A DNA stretch of 64,000 bases. It comes from an uncultured Saprospiraceae bacterium (lineage in GTDB: Bacteria > Bacteroidota > Bacteroidia > Chitinophagales > Saprospiraceae). The stretch lies in assembly GCA_905480605.1 (NCBI GenBank), contig CAJQRD010000037.1, positions 1 to 64,000 of the forward strand. The letters are read 5' to 3'. A program made the translations under genes and the position numbers. The number at the start of each line of letters is the position of its first letter. Position 1 is the stretch's first letter. Below, one piece after another: positions 27,277 to 37,545 of this stretch. The notes below the pieces were generated by a model. The model ran no database searches and was not told the DNA's origin. It saw only the letters and a list, made by a program, of their open reading frames with translations.

Positions 27277-28332
27277 TTAGAAAAGGAAACGAACGGAAAA
27301 ATTATGGGTCCCTCTAAAAGGATTTGTAGCACGATAAGCATAATCAATAGCCAATTTATTCTTTCCTGACTCGTTAAATGGCAGCTCAATACTGGCTCCA
27401 CCACTTACACCAGAATAGACATTATTTAGACTAGACCCTGAACTTCCAAAATCCTTTTTATAACCACCTCTCAACACAAACATATCATTGATATACAATT
27501 CAGCACCTGCGCCAACTTGATCTCTAGAAAAGGCATTAGAAGTAAAGTTACTTACCGCCCTCAACATTACTTTCTCTGCAAAGTAAAAGTCATAACTTAT
27601 TCCAATATTCAAAACTGAAGGCAATTCAAAATCTTCAGCTCTTTGCTCAATTGTAAGAGGGAAGTCGGTATTCCCCTCAGGGTTTGATGTTTGAAATGAT
27701 AATCCTTGACCATTAAACTTCATTGGAGAACCAACATTTCTCAATGAAATCCCTAGTCTGAAATTATCTTTCTCACCTGACACATATTGTACACCAGCAT
27801 CCAGTGCAAAACCAAACGCACTTACATCTGCCGTTGATTCAGAAACAGTTCTAAATAAGAACCCTACTGAAATTTTGTTGTCATATGTATAGGAGTACCC
27901 AAAACCCAAGTGAATGAACGAAGGAGAAAATGTTGCGCCAGTACCATCTGGCTGACCAACAGTAGTTACAGGAATATCTCCAAAATCAACAGCCACCAAA
28001 CTGAAACCAAAAGCACTGTTACCCATTTTTTGAGCATACCCTAAAGCATTCAATTTAACTGTAGACCCTTCAAACAATCTTGTATTTGAAATATTTAGTT
28101 CTCTACTTTCAATTCGACCAAGGCCTGCAATATTCAATCTCATTGCCTCAACTCCTGAGACAGAAGCTGTTGTCATTGAATGTAAACCAGCACTTCTAGC
28201 CCAAGGATTAAGCAATAATTCAGAAGCACCTGCTTCACCTTGTCTGTCAGGATTACCTGCATATGTTGTTGCTGTAACACTCATTAGAAGTGCAAACACG
28301 CATACTATTTTATAAAAATTCTTCATAGTCAT
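27277..28332 (-). CDS. PorV/PorQ-family outer-membrane beta-barrel
   Basis: A 351-residue barrel of the PorV/PorQ (FadL-like) family. After the signal peptide (ending TTYAGN) the conserved head reads GASELLLNPWARSAGLHSMT and VSGVEAMRLNIAGLGRI, followed by alternating strands and a terminal FSVRFLF. PorV carries T9SS cargo from the translocon to the attachment complex. This copy is the last gene of a trio with a TonB receptor and a 1406-residue secreted protein, 15 bases behind the latter, which suggests it serves that protein specifically. The start could be MTMK at 28332 or the ATG two codons later. Confidence 0.78.
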   Translation of the reverse strand: MTMKNFYKIVCVFALLMSVTATTYAGNPDRQGEAGASELLLNPWARSAGLHSMTTASVSGVEAMRLNIAGLGRIESRELNISNTRLFEGSTVKLNALGYAQKMGNSAFGFSLVAVDFGDIPVTTVGQPDGTGATFSPSFIHLGFGYSYTYDNKISVGFLFRTVSESTADVSAFGFALDAGVQYVSGEKDNFRLGISLRNVGSPMKFNGQGLSFQTSNPEGNTDFPLTIEQRAEDFELPSVLNIGISYDFYFAEKVMLRAVSNFTSNAFSRDQVGAGAELYINDMFVLRGGYKKDFGSSGSSLNNVYSGVSGGASIELPFNESGKNKLAIDYAYRATNPFRGTHNFSVRFLF

Positions 28333-28347
28333 TTTAGTTTATGGATT

Positions 28348-31300
28348 TTATAATCCTGATGGATCAAATCTCCTATTAACACCAAACCACTTTATTGTTC
28401 TTTCTTCTCCTAATTCTGGTGCTGAAATATGAATTAAATACACTCCACTCGCTATTGGAATACCTGCCGAGTTTTTCAAATCCCAATTGACATTTGGTGT
28501 CGTTTGAGTTAAGGTTCTACCTGGATTAGATCCTCCTTTAGATCCTTGGCGCTCATCTCTATTAAATTGAGTAATAAACTTACCATCCAATGAATAAATA
28601 GTAATAGTAGCCTTATCTGGTAGATTCGTTATCTTAACAGTATTGTCGAACTGACTATTTTCATAAGCAGAATATGCATAATAAGGATTTGGTGCAACAT
28701 TAACTTGTTCCAAAGCGCCTTCATACTCTTCTTGTAACAGTTCAACAGGAGACTTTCCTTCAATTGTAAATTGATACTTTGGCAATTCATCATTCTCAGC
28801 TAGAATACAATTTCTAGGATTAAAAATATCAAATCTTGTTTCCAAGTTATAAGGATTATCAACTCGTAATTTAACTGTTAAATCATTAAGAATAGCTCCT
28901 TGATCATATGGCAACATTTCAATGTCTTCAGGTAGCAATACCATAGAAGACCAAGTAATAGCTGGCAATGCATCTACTTTTCCAAATAAACCATCTTGTA
29001 ATTGAGTATGTAAACCGGCACATCCATCATAATCTTGTCTTGTCACATATACAAAGTGATGGCCACCCATAATTACCTCTCTATTATCAGCTAGACCGCC
29101 TACACCTGCAACTTCATCACTGAACAATTGATTTGAAGGATTAAATAACATATCCCCTCCAATAGTAGGGTAATTTGTATTAGGATCCCTTGCAGATTCT
29201 GCGTTATAAATTGAGTTTTCACCAAAAAAGATATTTAATCTTTTTCCTGTCTCTACATCAATAGCATAGCCCGGGAACCAACTGTATCCCTCTCCATCGC
29301 CATCAGCTTGGCCATTTTTATCAACAGAAGGTGATGCTCTTAAATCAAACATTTCCGTTCCTCCAATTGTTTGCGGACCACCTCCAACAGAAATGAAATC
29401 TTCACTAGCTGTTTCTACAACAATACATCTTGACCACTTGTCTTTGTCAGATGTAAATACAACATCTACATTGTTTAAGTTTTGAATAGAATTGGCTCTC
29501 ACCAAATTATGCTTGTTGTTGTCTTTCCATGCTGGTGTTAAATAAAACTGGAATGCATCTGTCGGAGCGTTTGGTGTAGCCGCAGTAAGGCCAAATGGGT
29601 ACCAATATCCATCTCCAAGAGTATTATAGTTTTCATTAGGATCCAATTTCTCATCTGCTTCCGCTGGACCAGTCTTAATAAAATTAAATAACGAAGATGC
29701 AAATTGTGGAATCGGTAAATCACCACCGCCGTCTCTAACTCCTTGGAACCAATTTTGTCCATTTGGATCCGCATATTCAGCTATAGCCGCAATTGCTCCA
29801 TTTCTTTCATTTGCTAACGTTCCTGCATCCATTTGTTGTTCAATAGAAACAGAAAATCCATACTCAGTTATTATTTGTTCATTCAATAAATCTATTGAAG
29901 TTTCCGACGCTACAACTTCACCTGAACTTAAATCTGTTAAAAGCCATGTCATTCCTGAATCAAGGCCACATACATTTCCTCCTGTGAAATCACCAATCAA
30001 TTCTATTTGATATTCTCCATCTACAACTTCTAGAGGATTGATAATTTTAATATCAATTGGTCCAGCGCCATCTTTGTAGACCAGGTTTCCTTCAAATGAT
30101 GATATGTATTCTCCATCAACTAATTCCCCATCAGAAATAGCATCTCTAATCTCATCTTCCAAGTCCAAATTATTAGAACCATTACCTACACCAGATAATC
30201 TTGTAATAGGTGCTCCTTCACCATATCCTGCATTTAATCCTTGGTATACTATTCTTCTAGGAACAGCCTGGTAAATTTTGACATTCCCTCTACCTTCAAG
30301 ATATGGCTTAGCTTGTGTTTCAGTTGGATTTGTTTGGTCAAATGTCGCATAGTTATTATACCCATAAGCCAATGCCATGTAATAATAAGTCTTATGATTT
30401 ACCAATTTAATATCCCCGTCAGCAAAAGCATCTTCAGTTAACCTAAATGAATGTTCAATACCTGTATCAGAGCCATCAACTTGCATTTCAAAAGACCAAA
30501 TTTGTTGAGATGATACAGGATTAGGATCTGACATGGCCGACCAATTGTATATCCTTGAAACACCATTTTTAACATCAACTTGACCTACAAGTCGAGCTTT
30601 TTCAATATTGTCTAATTCTTGCGGTGATACACTTGCATTATAAAGTTGATAAATCTTATAACCCTCAAATACAAAAATTCTTTCTTCTTCAGGAATACCT
30701 TCAAATGATAAAATATCAAGCTCCGAGTATTCTTCAAATGCATTGTTTGAAGTCAAAGAATCATTTGACAAGAGTAAAATAATTTCTCTGTCCAATTCAA
30801 CTATACACACATCTGGTGCATCTGGACCATCAATAATATCAAAACAGTTATCAAATAAGTTTTGTGCGATATCATCAGCAGCTTGCAATCTGCTTATATC
30901 TGGATTTGGGTGCCTAACGTCTGGTACCCATACAGCTCCAATAATCAATTCATTTCTTGCGCCTGGCTTTAATAAGAAAGGTCCAGAAGCTTGTACTGTT
31001 CTTCTATCACCAAATCCCAATCCCTCTTGTGCCATAGACCATCCATTTGGATCGTTTGGTGGGTCAAAGAATGCATAGCGTGTCTGTTCGCCAGCACTAA
31101 GGTAACCTGTTCCACCTACAGTTAAAGGTGTCTCGTCTCTCCAAATACCTCTTAAAATATTATAGTATTCATCAGCCATTGAAGGATCCACTGTTTGTGG
31201 ATCTGGCGGCGCTGGGTTAGAGTTGTTATAATACATGAAAGATGACATACCTAACTGAACCTTTATGTCTGGCGGGTTTAAATCTCCCAATTCTTGATCA

Positions 31301-32568
31301 ACCAAATATAATGTATCACCTTCATTGTATAAAGATGTATCATATTCATCCCCTTTTACAATAACATGTAATTCGCCTTCAGCAGATGACCCTACCACAA
31401 TTCTTGGTGCAGTTGGACCTCTAAAATAATCTGTTCCAACCAACGGAACAATATCACCATAAGTTGGTGTACCACCACAATCTGGTGATCCTTGAACAGT
31501 ACCATCCCACTCATCTTGATTATATGTATAAGCCAAACTTCTTTCAATATCACAACCTGAATAATCATCAGTTGCACATCCTAAATCTGGATCAACCCAC
31601 ATACCAAAGTAAGTTTCTTGAATGTCGGTATTTGCTCTATTTATAAGTTTATACCTCTGGAATGTCATATCATTTACTTCATCATTTGTAGCATAAGCAA
31701 ATGATTGAACTTGGATTTCCATATTAATAGCTGTCCCTTGCGTCAAAGAGTGGGGGCCACCAGCATCATTATAAATCCAGAATATCATTTGGTCAGGAAT
31801 TAGCTCCTTTGCTTCTTTTCTTGTCTCTGGTTCACAACCTCTGATGTCAATAATTGGAAAATCACCAAGTGTTGGGTCATAGTTACCATCTTGATCCTCA
31901 TCCCAAAATGCACCTAAACTACCTGCACCGGTATTTGGCAAATCAAATCCATATCTTTCAAAAAAGAAAGGGTTACCATTTCCAGGCCAAAATTTTACAC
32001 CGTCTGGTATTAAAGCATCATCATATGGAATTCCTAATAACCTAGAAGCTTCAAAATCAGATATTGAAACATCAATGTCAGAAGATATAACTTCAAAGAA
32101 CCTATCCCACTGTTGACATATTGGTAAATCTGTCAATCCAGTCGCTGGCTCTAAAGGACCAGGATAAAAATCCAATTGTCCACCACTTCTATAATCCGTA
32201 GCAGCCACTTTAAGGTTTCCTGCAGGATCTAATCCTCCTAACCATACTGCACCAGCATACAAAGAAGAAACTTCATCTAATCCTGACCCAACTGGAGGAG
32301 CAGGAACAATATACCTTCCTTCTGCAGATCCCGGATCCCACCACACATCTCCACCTGTTAGTAACCTTGCTCTAACATTGTTAATGTTTTGATCTGTTTG
32401 AGCCGTTGCAGCAACACAATCTTCCCTTAGGTTTATTTCTGTATTTGCTGATAAGGCTGACGCCCTACTTGCTTTTTGCTTTGCTCTTTCGGGATTAATT
32501 GTTGCGAAACTTGTTGTAATAACAGTTAAGCAAAGTACCCAAGCAACTAATATTTTAATTTTTGTCAT
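28348..32568 (-). CDS. 1406-residue secreted surface protein with FlgD-like C-terminal domain
   Basis: A very large exported protein (signal peptide about residues 1-23, ending TTSFAT). The N-terminal third is rich in Asp/Gly and has GAFWDEDQDGNYDPTLGDFP, a calcium-binding-like loop, and MNMEIQVQSF-type beta regions. The last ~110 residues form a FlgD-like/T9SS-type beta-sandwich: QVNVAPNPYYAYSAYE, VKITNLPDKATITIYSLDGK, VNWDLKNSAGIPIASGVYLI, ERTIKWFGVNRRF. The domain ends with 8 more residues than most type A sorting domains, so it may be a variant signal. No catalytic motif was recognised. It lies between a TonB receptor (24 bases upstream) and a PorV-like barrel (15 bases downstream). The three are one operon. 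Confidence 0.7.
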   Translation of the reverse strand: MTKIKILVAWVLCLTVITTSFATINPERAKQKASRASALSANTEINLREDCVAATAQTDQNINNVRARLLTGGDVWWDPGSAEGRYIVPAPPVGSGLDEVSSLYAGAVWLGGLDPAGNLKVAATDYRSGGQLDFYPGPLEPATGLTDLPICQQWDRFFEVISSDIDVSISDFEASRLLGIPYDDALIPDGVKFWPGNGNPFFFERYGFDLPNTGAGSLGAFWDEDQDGNYDPTLGDFPIIDIRGCEPETRKEAKELIPDQMIFWIYNDAGGPHSLTQGTAINMEIQVQSFAYATNDEVNDMTFQRYKLINRANTDIQETYFGMWVDPDLGCATDDYSGCDIERSLAYTYNQDEWDGTVQGSPDCGGTPTYGDIVPLVGTDYFRGPTAPRIVVGSSAEGELHVIVKGDEYDTSLYNEGDTLYLVDQELGDLNPPDIKVQLGMSSFMYYNNSNPAPPDPQTVDPSMADEYYNILRGIWRDETPLTVGGTGYLSAGEQTRYAFFDPPNDPNGWSMAQEGLGFGDRRTVQASGPFLLKPGARNELIIGAVWVPDVRHPNPDISRLQAADDIAQNLFDNCFDIIDGPDAPDVCIVELDREIILLLSNDSLTSNNAFEEYSELDILSFEGIPEEERIFVFEGYKIYQLYNASVSPQELDNIEKARLVGQVDVKNGVSRIYNWSAMSDPNPVSSQQIWSFEMQVDGSDTGIEHSFRLTEDAFADGDIKLVNHKTYYYMALAYGYNNYATFDQTNPTETQAKPYLEGRGNVKIYQAVPRRIVYQGLNAGYGEGAPITRLSGVGNGSNNLDLEDEIRDAISDGELVDGEYISSFEGNLVYKDGAGPIDIKIINPLEVVDGEYQIELIGDFTGGNVCGLDSGMTWLLTDLSSGEVVASETSIDLLNEQIITEYGFSVSIEQQMDAGTLANERNGAIAAIAEYADPNGQNWFQGVRDGGGDLPIPQFASSLFNFIKTGPAEADEKLDPNENYNTLGDGYWYPFGLTAATPNAPTDAFQFYLTPAWKDNNKHNLVRANSIQNLNNVDVVFTSDKDKWSRCIVVETASEDFISVGGGPQTIGGTEMFDLRASPSVDKNGQADGDGEGYSWFPGYAIDVETGKRLNIFFGENSIYNAESARDPNTNYPTIGGDMLFNPSNQLFSDEVAGVGGLADNREVIMGGHHFVYVTRQDYDGCAGLHTQLQDGLFGKVDALPAITWSSMVLLPEDIEMLPYDQGAILNDLTVKLRVDNPYNLETRFDIFNPRNCILAENDELPKYQFTIEGKSPVELLQEEYEGALEQVNVAPNPYYAYSAYENSQFDNTVKITNLPDKATITIYSLDGKFITQFNRDERQGSKGGSNPGRTLTQTTPNVNWDLKNSAGIPIASGVYLIHISAPELGEERTIKWFGVNRRFDPSGL

Positions 32569-32592
32569 CTTTTATCTTTTGATAAGTGGTTC

Positions 32593-35500
32593 TTAAAAAT
32601 TGAAAATTGCACCTAAAAATATTTGACGCGGTCTTGTATAAAAACCTGGCTGAGTCGTTCTGTAGTTATAATGCGTCAAGTAACTTTGAACATCAAATCC
32701 TTGGTCTTCAATATTAGCCAATCTTTGTTGTCCAAACTCATTTGTCAAATAACCTTCATCTTCTGGATCATCAGATACTCGGTACACACCTACTACATTT
32801 CTTATATCAAATAAATTTGAAATTCTTAGGTATACATTTAATCCTAAAGAACGCTTAGATTCTTCTGATAATTTAAATGTAAAGTTTTTATCTACTTGGA
32901 AATCAGCATTCAATTGCCATGGCAATCTTGCACCATTAATCGTTTCTCTTTGACTAGATCCCAATGGTCCTGTTACTGTTGTAAATGTAGAATAAGGTCT
33001 TCCTGATACTGTTGTAAATAAAAAATTAAACCCAGTATTTGCCAAAATATCTGCACTTCCAATTCTTGGCCCGTCATAATTCTTACCACTGCTAAATCTA
33101 TAATCTGCAACAGCTGTTATTCTATGTCTTTCATCAAATGACAATGGCAATAACGTTCTGATATCTCCTCTTTGATTTAATCCACCTGATGAATTGGCAT
33201 CCGATCCAGAACCATCAGCAAATTGAAGTGTGTATGTAAAACTCATTTCAAAATTTCCTGTTCTTCTCATATCGTAGTTGAATGAGAATCCTTTTACTGT
33301 TCCAAAATCAATATTTGCATATGACTGGTACTGACTAATTGGAGAAGGAACAAATGTGAAAATTCTTTGTTGAATTAGATCTCTTAACTCTTTATAATAA
33401 GCTGAAACCTTTATCGCTGATGAGCTTGATATTTTTTGTTGGAATCCAACTTCATAATCAATTGTTTTCTGCGGCTTCAAATCCGGATTGTTAAATCCAT
33501 TTGTAAATGTCTCATTAAAGTTGAAATAATTCAATGATGTAGCAATAACATTTGAAGTTGGTCTTTCCACCAAAACATCATAGTGTGCAAAGAAACCTGC
33601 AGACTCAGATATTGGGAATGAGAATGCCAATCTAGGCATGAAATTTAATTGAGGATCATAATCCTTAAATGTTCTACTTGGATCATAATTTTCATTTTTT
33701 AAATCTCTAGCAGCTGGGTCTTCTACCACATATGAAGGAAATACCAAACCACTACCAAATAACAAGTTACCACTTGTTGCGGTACCATCTGGTAAATACC
33801 ATTGATCACCTGACCTGAATCCTTTAACTTGATCAGAACCGTCACCTTCAACGTATACTTTATAATCATCAGGTACACCTGGTCGTTCTAAGTCTGGGTT
33901 TGCATTATAAAAGTCTGATGCAGTATTAATATCACTCAATGAAAACTGATCCTTCAATACTCTTGTATTGGCATCATAGTAATCAACTCTTAATCCTAAT
34001 CTGAAAATAATGTCTTTGTATGTAAATTTGTCTTGGATAAATCCAGCTCCATAAATTGGTTGGAAAGGAGCCACATTCAATGTTCTTCTTCCTTCACCAT
34101 CTCTCTCATTAAATACATCATCAAATCCAATTGAACCTGTTGTTTTATTTCCTAAGTAATCATATCCATAATAATTCAAACCAGCTTGACGGAATGCATT
34201 TATTTCTGAAGGAGAAAATAAATCTAAACTCAATGAATTTGGATCTAAACCATCTACATTCACAAAGTCTGTTAATTCTTGGCCCGTCAAATTTCTAATC
34301 TTGCTGAAGAAAGTGTTTTCTCCAAATTCACCAGATTGGTTTAATGGAAGATACTGTGGGAACATTCCTCCTCCAGGTCCTTCAACTTCTCCAATTTGAG
34401 CATTAGCATCAATACCTTGCTCAATATGTCTATTCGCTTGTGTACGCATTAAGGTCCAAAGTGAACTTGGATTTATTGACCAACTTCTGTTAATTCTTTG
34501 CTCGTACATAAATCCAAACTGGATACTATGCTTTCCTCTATCAGAACCTCCTGGTACAAAATCAAAACCACTACCTACATTTACAGTAATCGTTTCTCTT
34601 TCACTTTTATTGAAATTATTGTAAACTCTACCTACATTGTTGTAAAGTCCCCAACCTCCATTACCTACAGGCTCGAAAAAACCATTGACATTATTAATTC
34701 TAGCCAATACAGGGTTTGCTACTCCTGGAGTAAATTCTCCCTCAACCTGTCTGTATCCAACATGTCCAAAAAATAAACCTTGAACAACTTCTTGTGCCGC
34801 ACCGTCGTAGACTGAAGTATCGACAATACCTACAATTGGTTCCCAAGATCTTTCTTGATTACCCCAGTATCCATAATTGAAAATACCATCCTTATGTCTG
34901 ATGTCTTCATTTCTTGAGGTTCCTTTTTCATATCCAAACTGCAGAGTGTAAGAAGCATTTCTAATTACAGCATCCTTTTTCTCAGCCCCTTCTCCATAAG
35001 TTTGACTTCCTAATTTATGTCTCAATCTCACACTTCCTCTGATACCATCAGAATAGCCAGTTGGGTTATTTCTCCAGTTATATAAACCCCATGCTCTAGA
35101 AGGAGTGAATTGGTTTTCACTCTTATTATATGTACCAGAAAAGGTCAAATTAACATTACTGCTAATTTTAGCATCTAAATTAACACCAACATTTATATCT
35201 GTATCAGTTTCATTAGGTGCCGCATCCAATCTGTCAATCCTTTCATCGTCAGTAAAGTTTTGCTCAGACACCAATTCTGTAGATGGAATTACTATACCAT
35301 TAAATAATGTAGTTGGATTAGCTTCTAATCTATCAATTAATCCTTCACTTGCTCTAAAGTTTCCAAGTGCAGAAATCTGATCATCTTTTCTATTCCTATA
35401 TTGACCAAATGCTCTAAACCCTACAACAGATTCATCCTTATCGTTTTTGATAATAGGACCACTAATATTCGCATTTACTAAATTATAGCCAAAAGCATCT

Positions 35501-36228
35501 AAAAACTCACTTGTTTCTAACTCAACACCTCCACTAAAGTTATTAGATGGTCCTCTTGTTGTAATAGAAATAATACCACCAGTAACATCTCCATATCTCG
35601 CTTCAATACCACCAGTAATAATTTGCATTTGCTCAATTTGAGCTTGAGGGACCAAGTTACCTGCATTGGCCGCAGATACTCTAATACCGTCTATATAGTA
35701 GTATGTAGAATTGGTCCTGGACCCTCTTACAGATATATTACCATTAGCATCTGATGTTACTCCTGCAGATGTTGCCGCAATCGCAGCAATGTTTTTAGAA
35801 GGCAAATTTTGAATGTTTTCAGAAGTTAAGGACTTGCCTTGAGTTGTGTTGTCAAATTCAACCAAGGGTACTTTGTAACCTACAATCTGTACGCCTTCAA
35901 TTAAGACACCCTCCTCTTTCATTACAAAATCGGCAATATTCACTTTTCCTGCTTTTGCAACAATTCCAGTTAATCTTTGAGTTTGAAGACCTATAAAAGA
36001 TACTTCAATATCATAGGTTCCTGGATCTATGTCAGAAAACGAATAATTACCATCAAAATCGGATTCTGTACCCTGCATAAGAACATCGTTCTTATAAAGT
36101 GCTACAGTTGCAAACAGAACGGCGTCGCCTGTTGCTTCATCTTTAATTTCACCTTGGATCGTAGTCTGTGAGAAGACTGCACCTGAGGTAAATAAGAAAA
36201 GAATAAAAAATGTAAAATTTTTGATCAT
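32593..36228 (-). CDS. TonB-dependent receptor with carboxypeptidase-like N-terminal domain
   Basis: A 1211-residue outer-membrane receptor. After the signal peptide (ending AVFSQ) comes a carboxypeptidase-regulatory-like domain (TIQGEIKDEATGDAVLFATV, DIDPGTYDIEVSFIGLQTQ; residues 22-105), a plug domain with IAATSAGVTSDANGNISVRG and YIDGIRVSAANAGNLVPQAQ and EARYGDVTGGIISITTRG (about 140-225), and a long 22-strand barrel ending in QIFLGAIFNF. The plug resembles that of SusC-like receptors but no SusD gene is adjacent; its neighbours are a large secreted protein and a PorV-like barrel. The ligand is unknown. It is the first gene of the trio, with its promoter in 36229-36393. Confidence 0.88.
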   Translation of the reverse strand: MIKNFTFFILFLFTSGAVFSQTTIQGEIKDEATGDAVLFATVALYKNDVLMQGTESDFDGNYSFSDIDPGTYDIEVSFIGLQTQRLTGIVAKAGKVNIADFVMKEEGVLIEGVQIVGYKVPLVEFDNTTQGKSLTSENIQNLPSKNIAAIAATSAGVTSDANGNISVRGSRTNSTYYYIDGIRVSAANAGNLVPQAQIEQMQIITGGIEARYGDVTGGIISITTRGPSNNFSGGVELETSEFLDAFGYNLVNANISGPIIKNDKDESVVGFRAFGQYRNRKDDQISALGNFRASEGLIDRLEANPTTLFNGIVIPSTELVSEQNFTDDERIDRLDAAPNETDTDINVGVNLDAKISSNVNLTFSGTYNKSENQFTPSRAWGLYNWRNNPTGYSDGIRGSVRLRHKLGSQTYGEGAEKKDAVIRNASYTLQFGYEKGTSRNEDIRHKDGIFNYGYWGNQERSWEPIVGIVDTSVYDGAAQEVVQGLFFGHVGYRQVEGEFTPGVANPVLARINNVNGFFEPVGNGGWGLYNNVGRVYNNFNKSERETITVNVGSGFDFVPGGSDRGKHSIQFGFMYEQRINRSWSINPSSLWTLMRTQANRHIEQGIDANAQIGEVEGPGGGMFPQYLPLNQSGEFGENTFFSKIRNLTGQELTDFVNVDGLDPNSLSLDLFSPSEINAFRQAGLNYYGYDYLGNKTTGSIGFDDVFNERDGEGRRTLNVAPFQPIYGAGFIQDKFTYKDIIFRLGLRVDYYDANTRVLKDQFSLSDINTASDFYNANPDLERPGVPDDYKVYVEGDGSDQVKGFRSGDQWYLPDGTATSGNLLFGSGLVFPSYVVEDPAARDLKNENYDPSRTFKDYDPQLNFMPRLAFSFPISESAGFFAHYDVLVERPTSNVIATSLNYFNFNETFTNGFNNPDLKPQKTIDYEVGFQQKISSSSAIKVSAYYKELRDLIQQRIFTFVPSPISQYQSYANIDFGTVKGFSFNYDMRRTGNFEMSFTYTLQFADGSGSDANSSGGLNQRGDIRTLLPLSFDERHRITAVADYRFSSGKNYDGPRIGSADILANTGFNFLFTTVSGRPYSTFTTVTGPLGSSQRETINGARLPWQLNADFQVDKNFTFKLSEESKRSLGLNVYLRISNLFDIRNVVGVYRVSDDPEDEGYLTNEFGQQRLANIEDQGFDVQSYLTHYNYRTTQPGFYTRPRQIFLGAIFNF

Positions 36229-36393
36229 TTTTTAGCTTTTGATTTCAGTTAATTAAGCTGGCTCTTTTTAAAATTTGCCTAAATCCTCATTTTATTGATG
36301 ATTCTGAACAAATTTTTTGTTTTAACACACAATGTTAACAAATATTTAAAGTCTTGCAAAATTTATGCAATACGAAGTCTCCACGTAGACAAC

Positions 36394-37317
36394 TTATATT
36401 ACCTTTTTAATTTTTTGCAGTAGTACTTGTGTTATTCTAAATAGGGATTCATGGGTCCAACCTGCCACATGTGGCGTTAAGACGACATTATCCATATCAT
36501 ACAATTTGTTATACAAGCTATTTTCTTCAGATGTGAAAGTAAGTGGTTTTTCGTTTTCAAAAACATCCAGACAAGCTCCGAGGATTTGTCCGTTTTCTAG
36601 TCCATTTACAACATCATTTGTATTGACAACGCCACCCCGTGATGTATTAATTAATACGAAACCCTTTTTACAATTGTTTATAAATGAGGTATCTACAAGA
36701 TTACGCGTCTCAGGTGTAAGTTGAACATGCAAGCTAATTATGTCAGCCTTTAGTTGCAGTTCTTCTAAACTTACTGACTTAATATAATCAGATTTTGGTA
36801 CGTAAGGATCAAAATACATAATATCAAGTGCCCAACCTGACAGTTTTCTCACTAAAGATTGTCCTGTATTGCCTAAGCCGACTATTCCAATCGTTTTTCC
36901 TGCCAATTCAAAACCTCTGTTTTCTTCTCTATTCCATATTTGACGTCTAACCTCTCTATCTCCCTTTTGAATATTATTAGCCAAATTCAACAACATACCA
37001 ATCGCATGTTCTGCAACTGCGTTTCTGTTGCCCTCTGGTGAATTAAATACATGAACACCTTGTTTTTGTGCCACTTTTAAATCTATGATCTCTAATCCGG
37101 AACCCAAACGTGCTATAAATAGAAGTTTACTCCCTAAGTGAATCCGTTCAGCATTCATTTTGATTTTACTATTTATAACGATCCCTGACAACTCAGGTAA
37201 AATTTCTTCTAAGTCCTCCGGCTTATAACCAGCGTCATAAATAACCTCAAAACCCATTGATTCTAAACCAGTTATCAATGTTTCATGAACATAATCTGTA
37301 ATCAATACTTTCTTCAT
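36394..37317 (-). CDS. NAD-dependent D-2-hydroxyacid dehydrogenase family protein
   Basis: A 307-residue cytosolic oxidoreductase of the SerA/2-hydroxyacid dehydrogenase family. The Rossmann motif is KTIGIVGLGNTGQSLVRK (about residue 140). Catalytic residues are visible: Arg in LINTSRGGVVN, Glu in CLDVFENEKP and His in VLTPHVAGWTHES. The substrate-side motif is ARLGSGLEIIDL. There is no ACT domain, so it is a short form. It could be 3-phosphoglycerate dehydrogenase or a relative; the neighbours (TonB receptor, redoxin) do not help to decide. Confidence 0.85.
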   Translation of the reverse strand: MKKVLITDYVHETLITGLESMGFEVIYDAGYKPEDLEEILPELSGIVINSKIKMNAERIHLGSKLLFIARLGSGLEIIDLKVAQKQGVHVFNSPEGNRNAVAEHAIGMLLNLANNIQKGDREVRRQIWNREENRGFELAGKTIGIVGLGNTGQSLVRKLSGWALDIMYFDPYVPKSDYIKSVSLEELQLKADIISLHVQLTPETRNLVDTSFINNCKKGFVLINTSRGGVVNTNDVVNGLENGQILGACLDVFENEKPLTFTSEENSLYNKLYDMDNVVLTPHVAGWTHESLFRITQVLLQKIKKVI

Positions 37318-37354
37318 CCTACAAATTTACAGATTTATGAAGTTCTGTCACAGA

Positions 37355-37485
37355 GCAAAGAGCTCCGCTCTGACACGGAAGAGCTCTGACAGAGCGGAGC
37401 TTCCTCAGCATTAAAAGCAAGGATTTTGCTAAGCAGTTGAATATCAATAATTTGCGAGCTCCGCTCTGTCAGAGCTAAGCTCATT
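37355..37485. repeat. GC-rich inverted repeat cluster between divergent genes
   Basis: A 20-base unit (AGCTCTGACAGAGCGGAGCT) at 37382-37401 has an exact inverted copy at 37457-37476, and a partial third copy lies at 37361-37375. Each unit also contains its own small palindrome (CTCTG-t-CAGAG). The outer pair would form a 20-bp stem with a 55-base loop. It lies in the divergent gap between the dehydrogenase and the redoxin gene, within their likely promoter region, and its GC content is far above the surroundings. It is neither a terminator (no T-tract) nor part of a gene. Confidence 0.8.
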
Positions 37486-37545
37486 TCTAAATCGTCTTTT
37501 CGTTCTTGAATTTGTTTGGTAACTTTGCTTCATAAAAAACATCTA

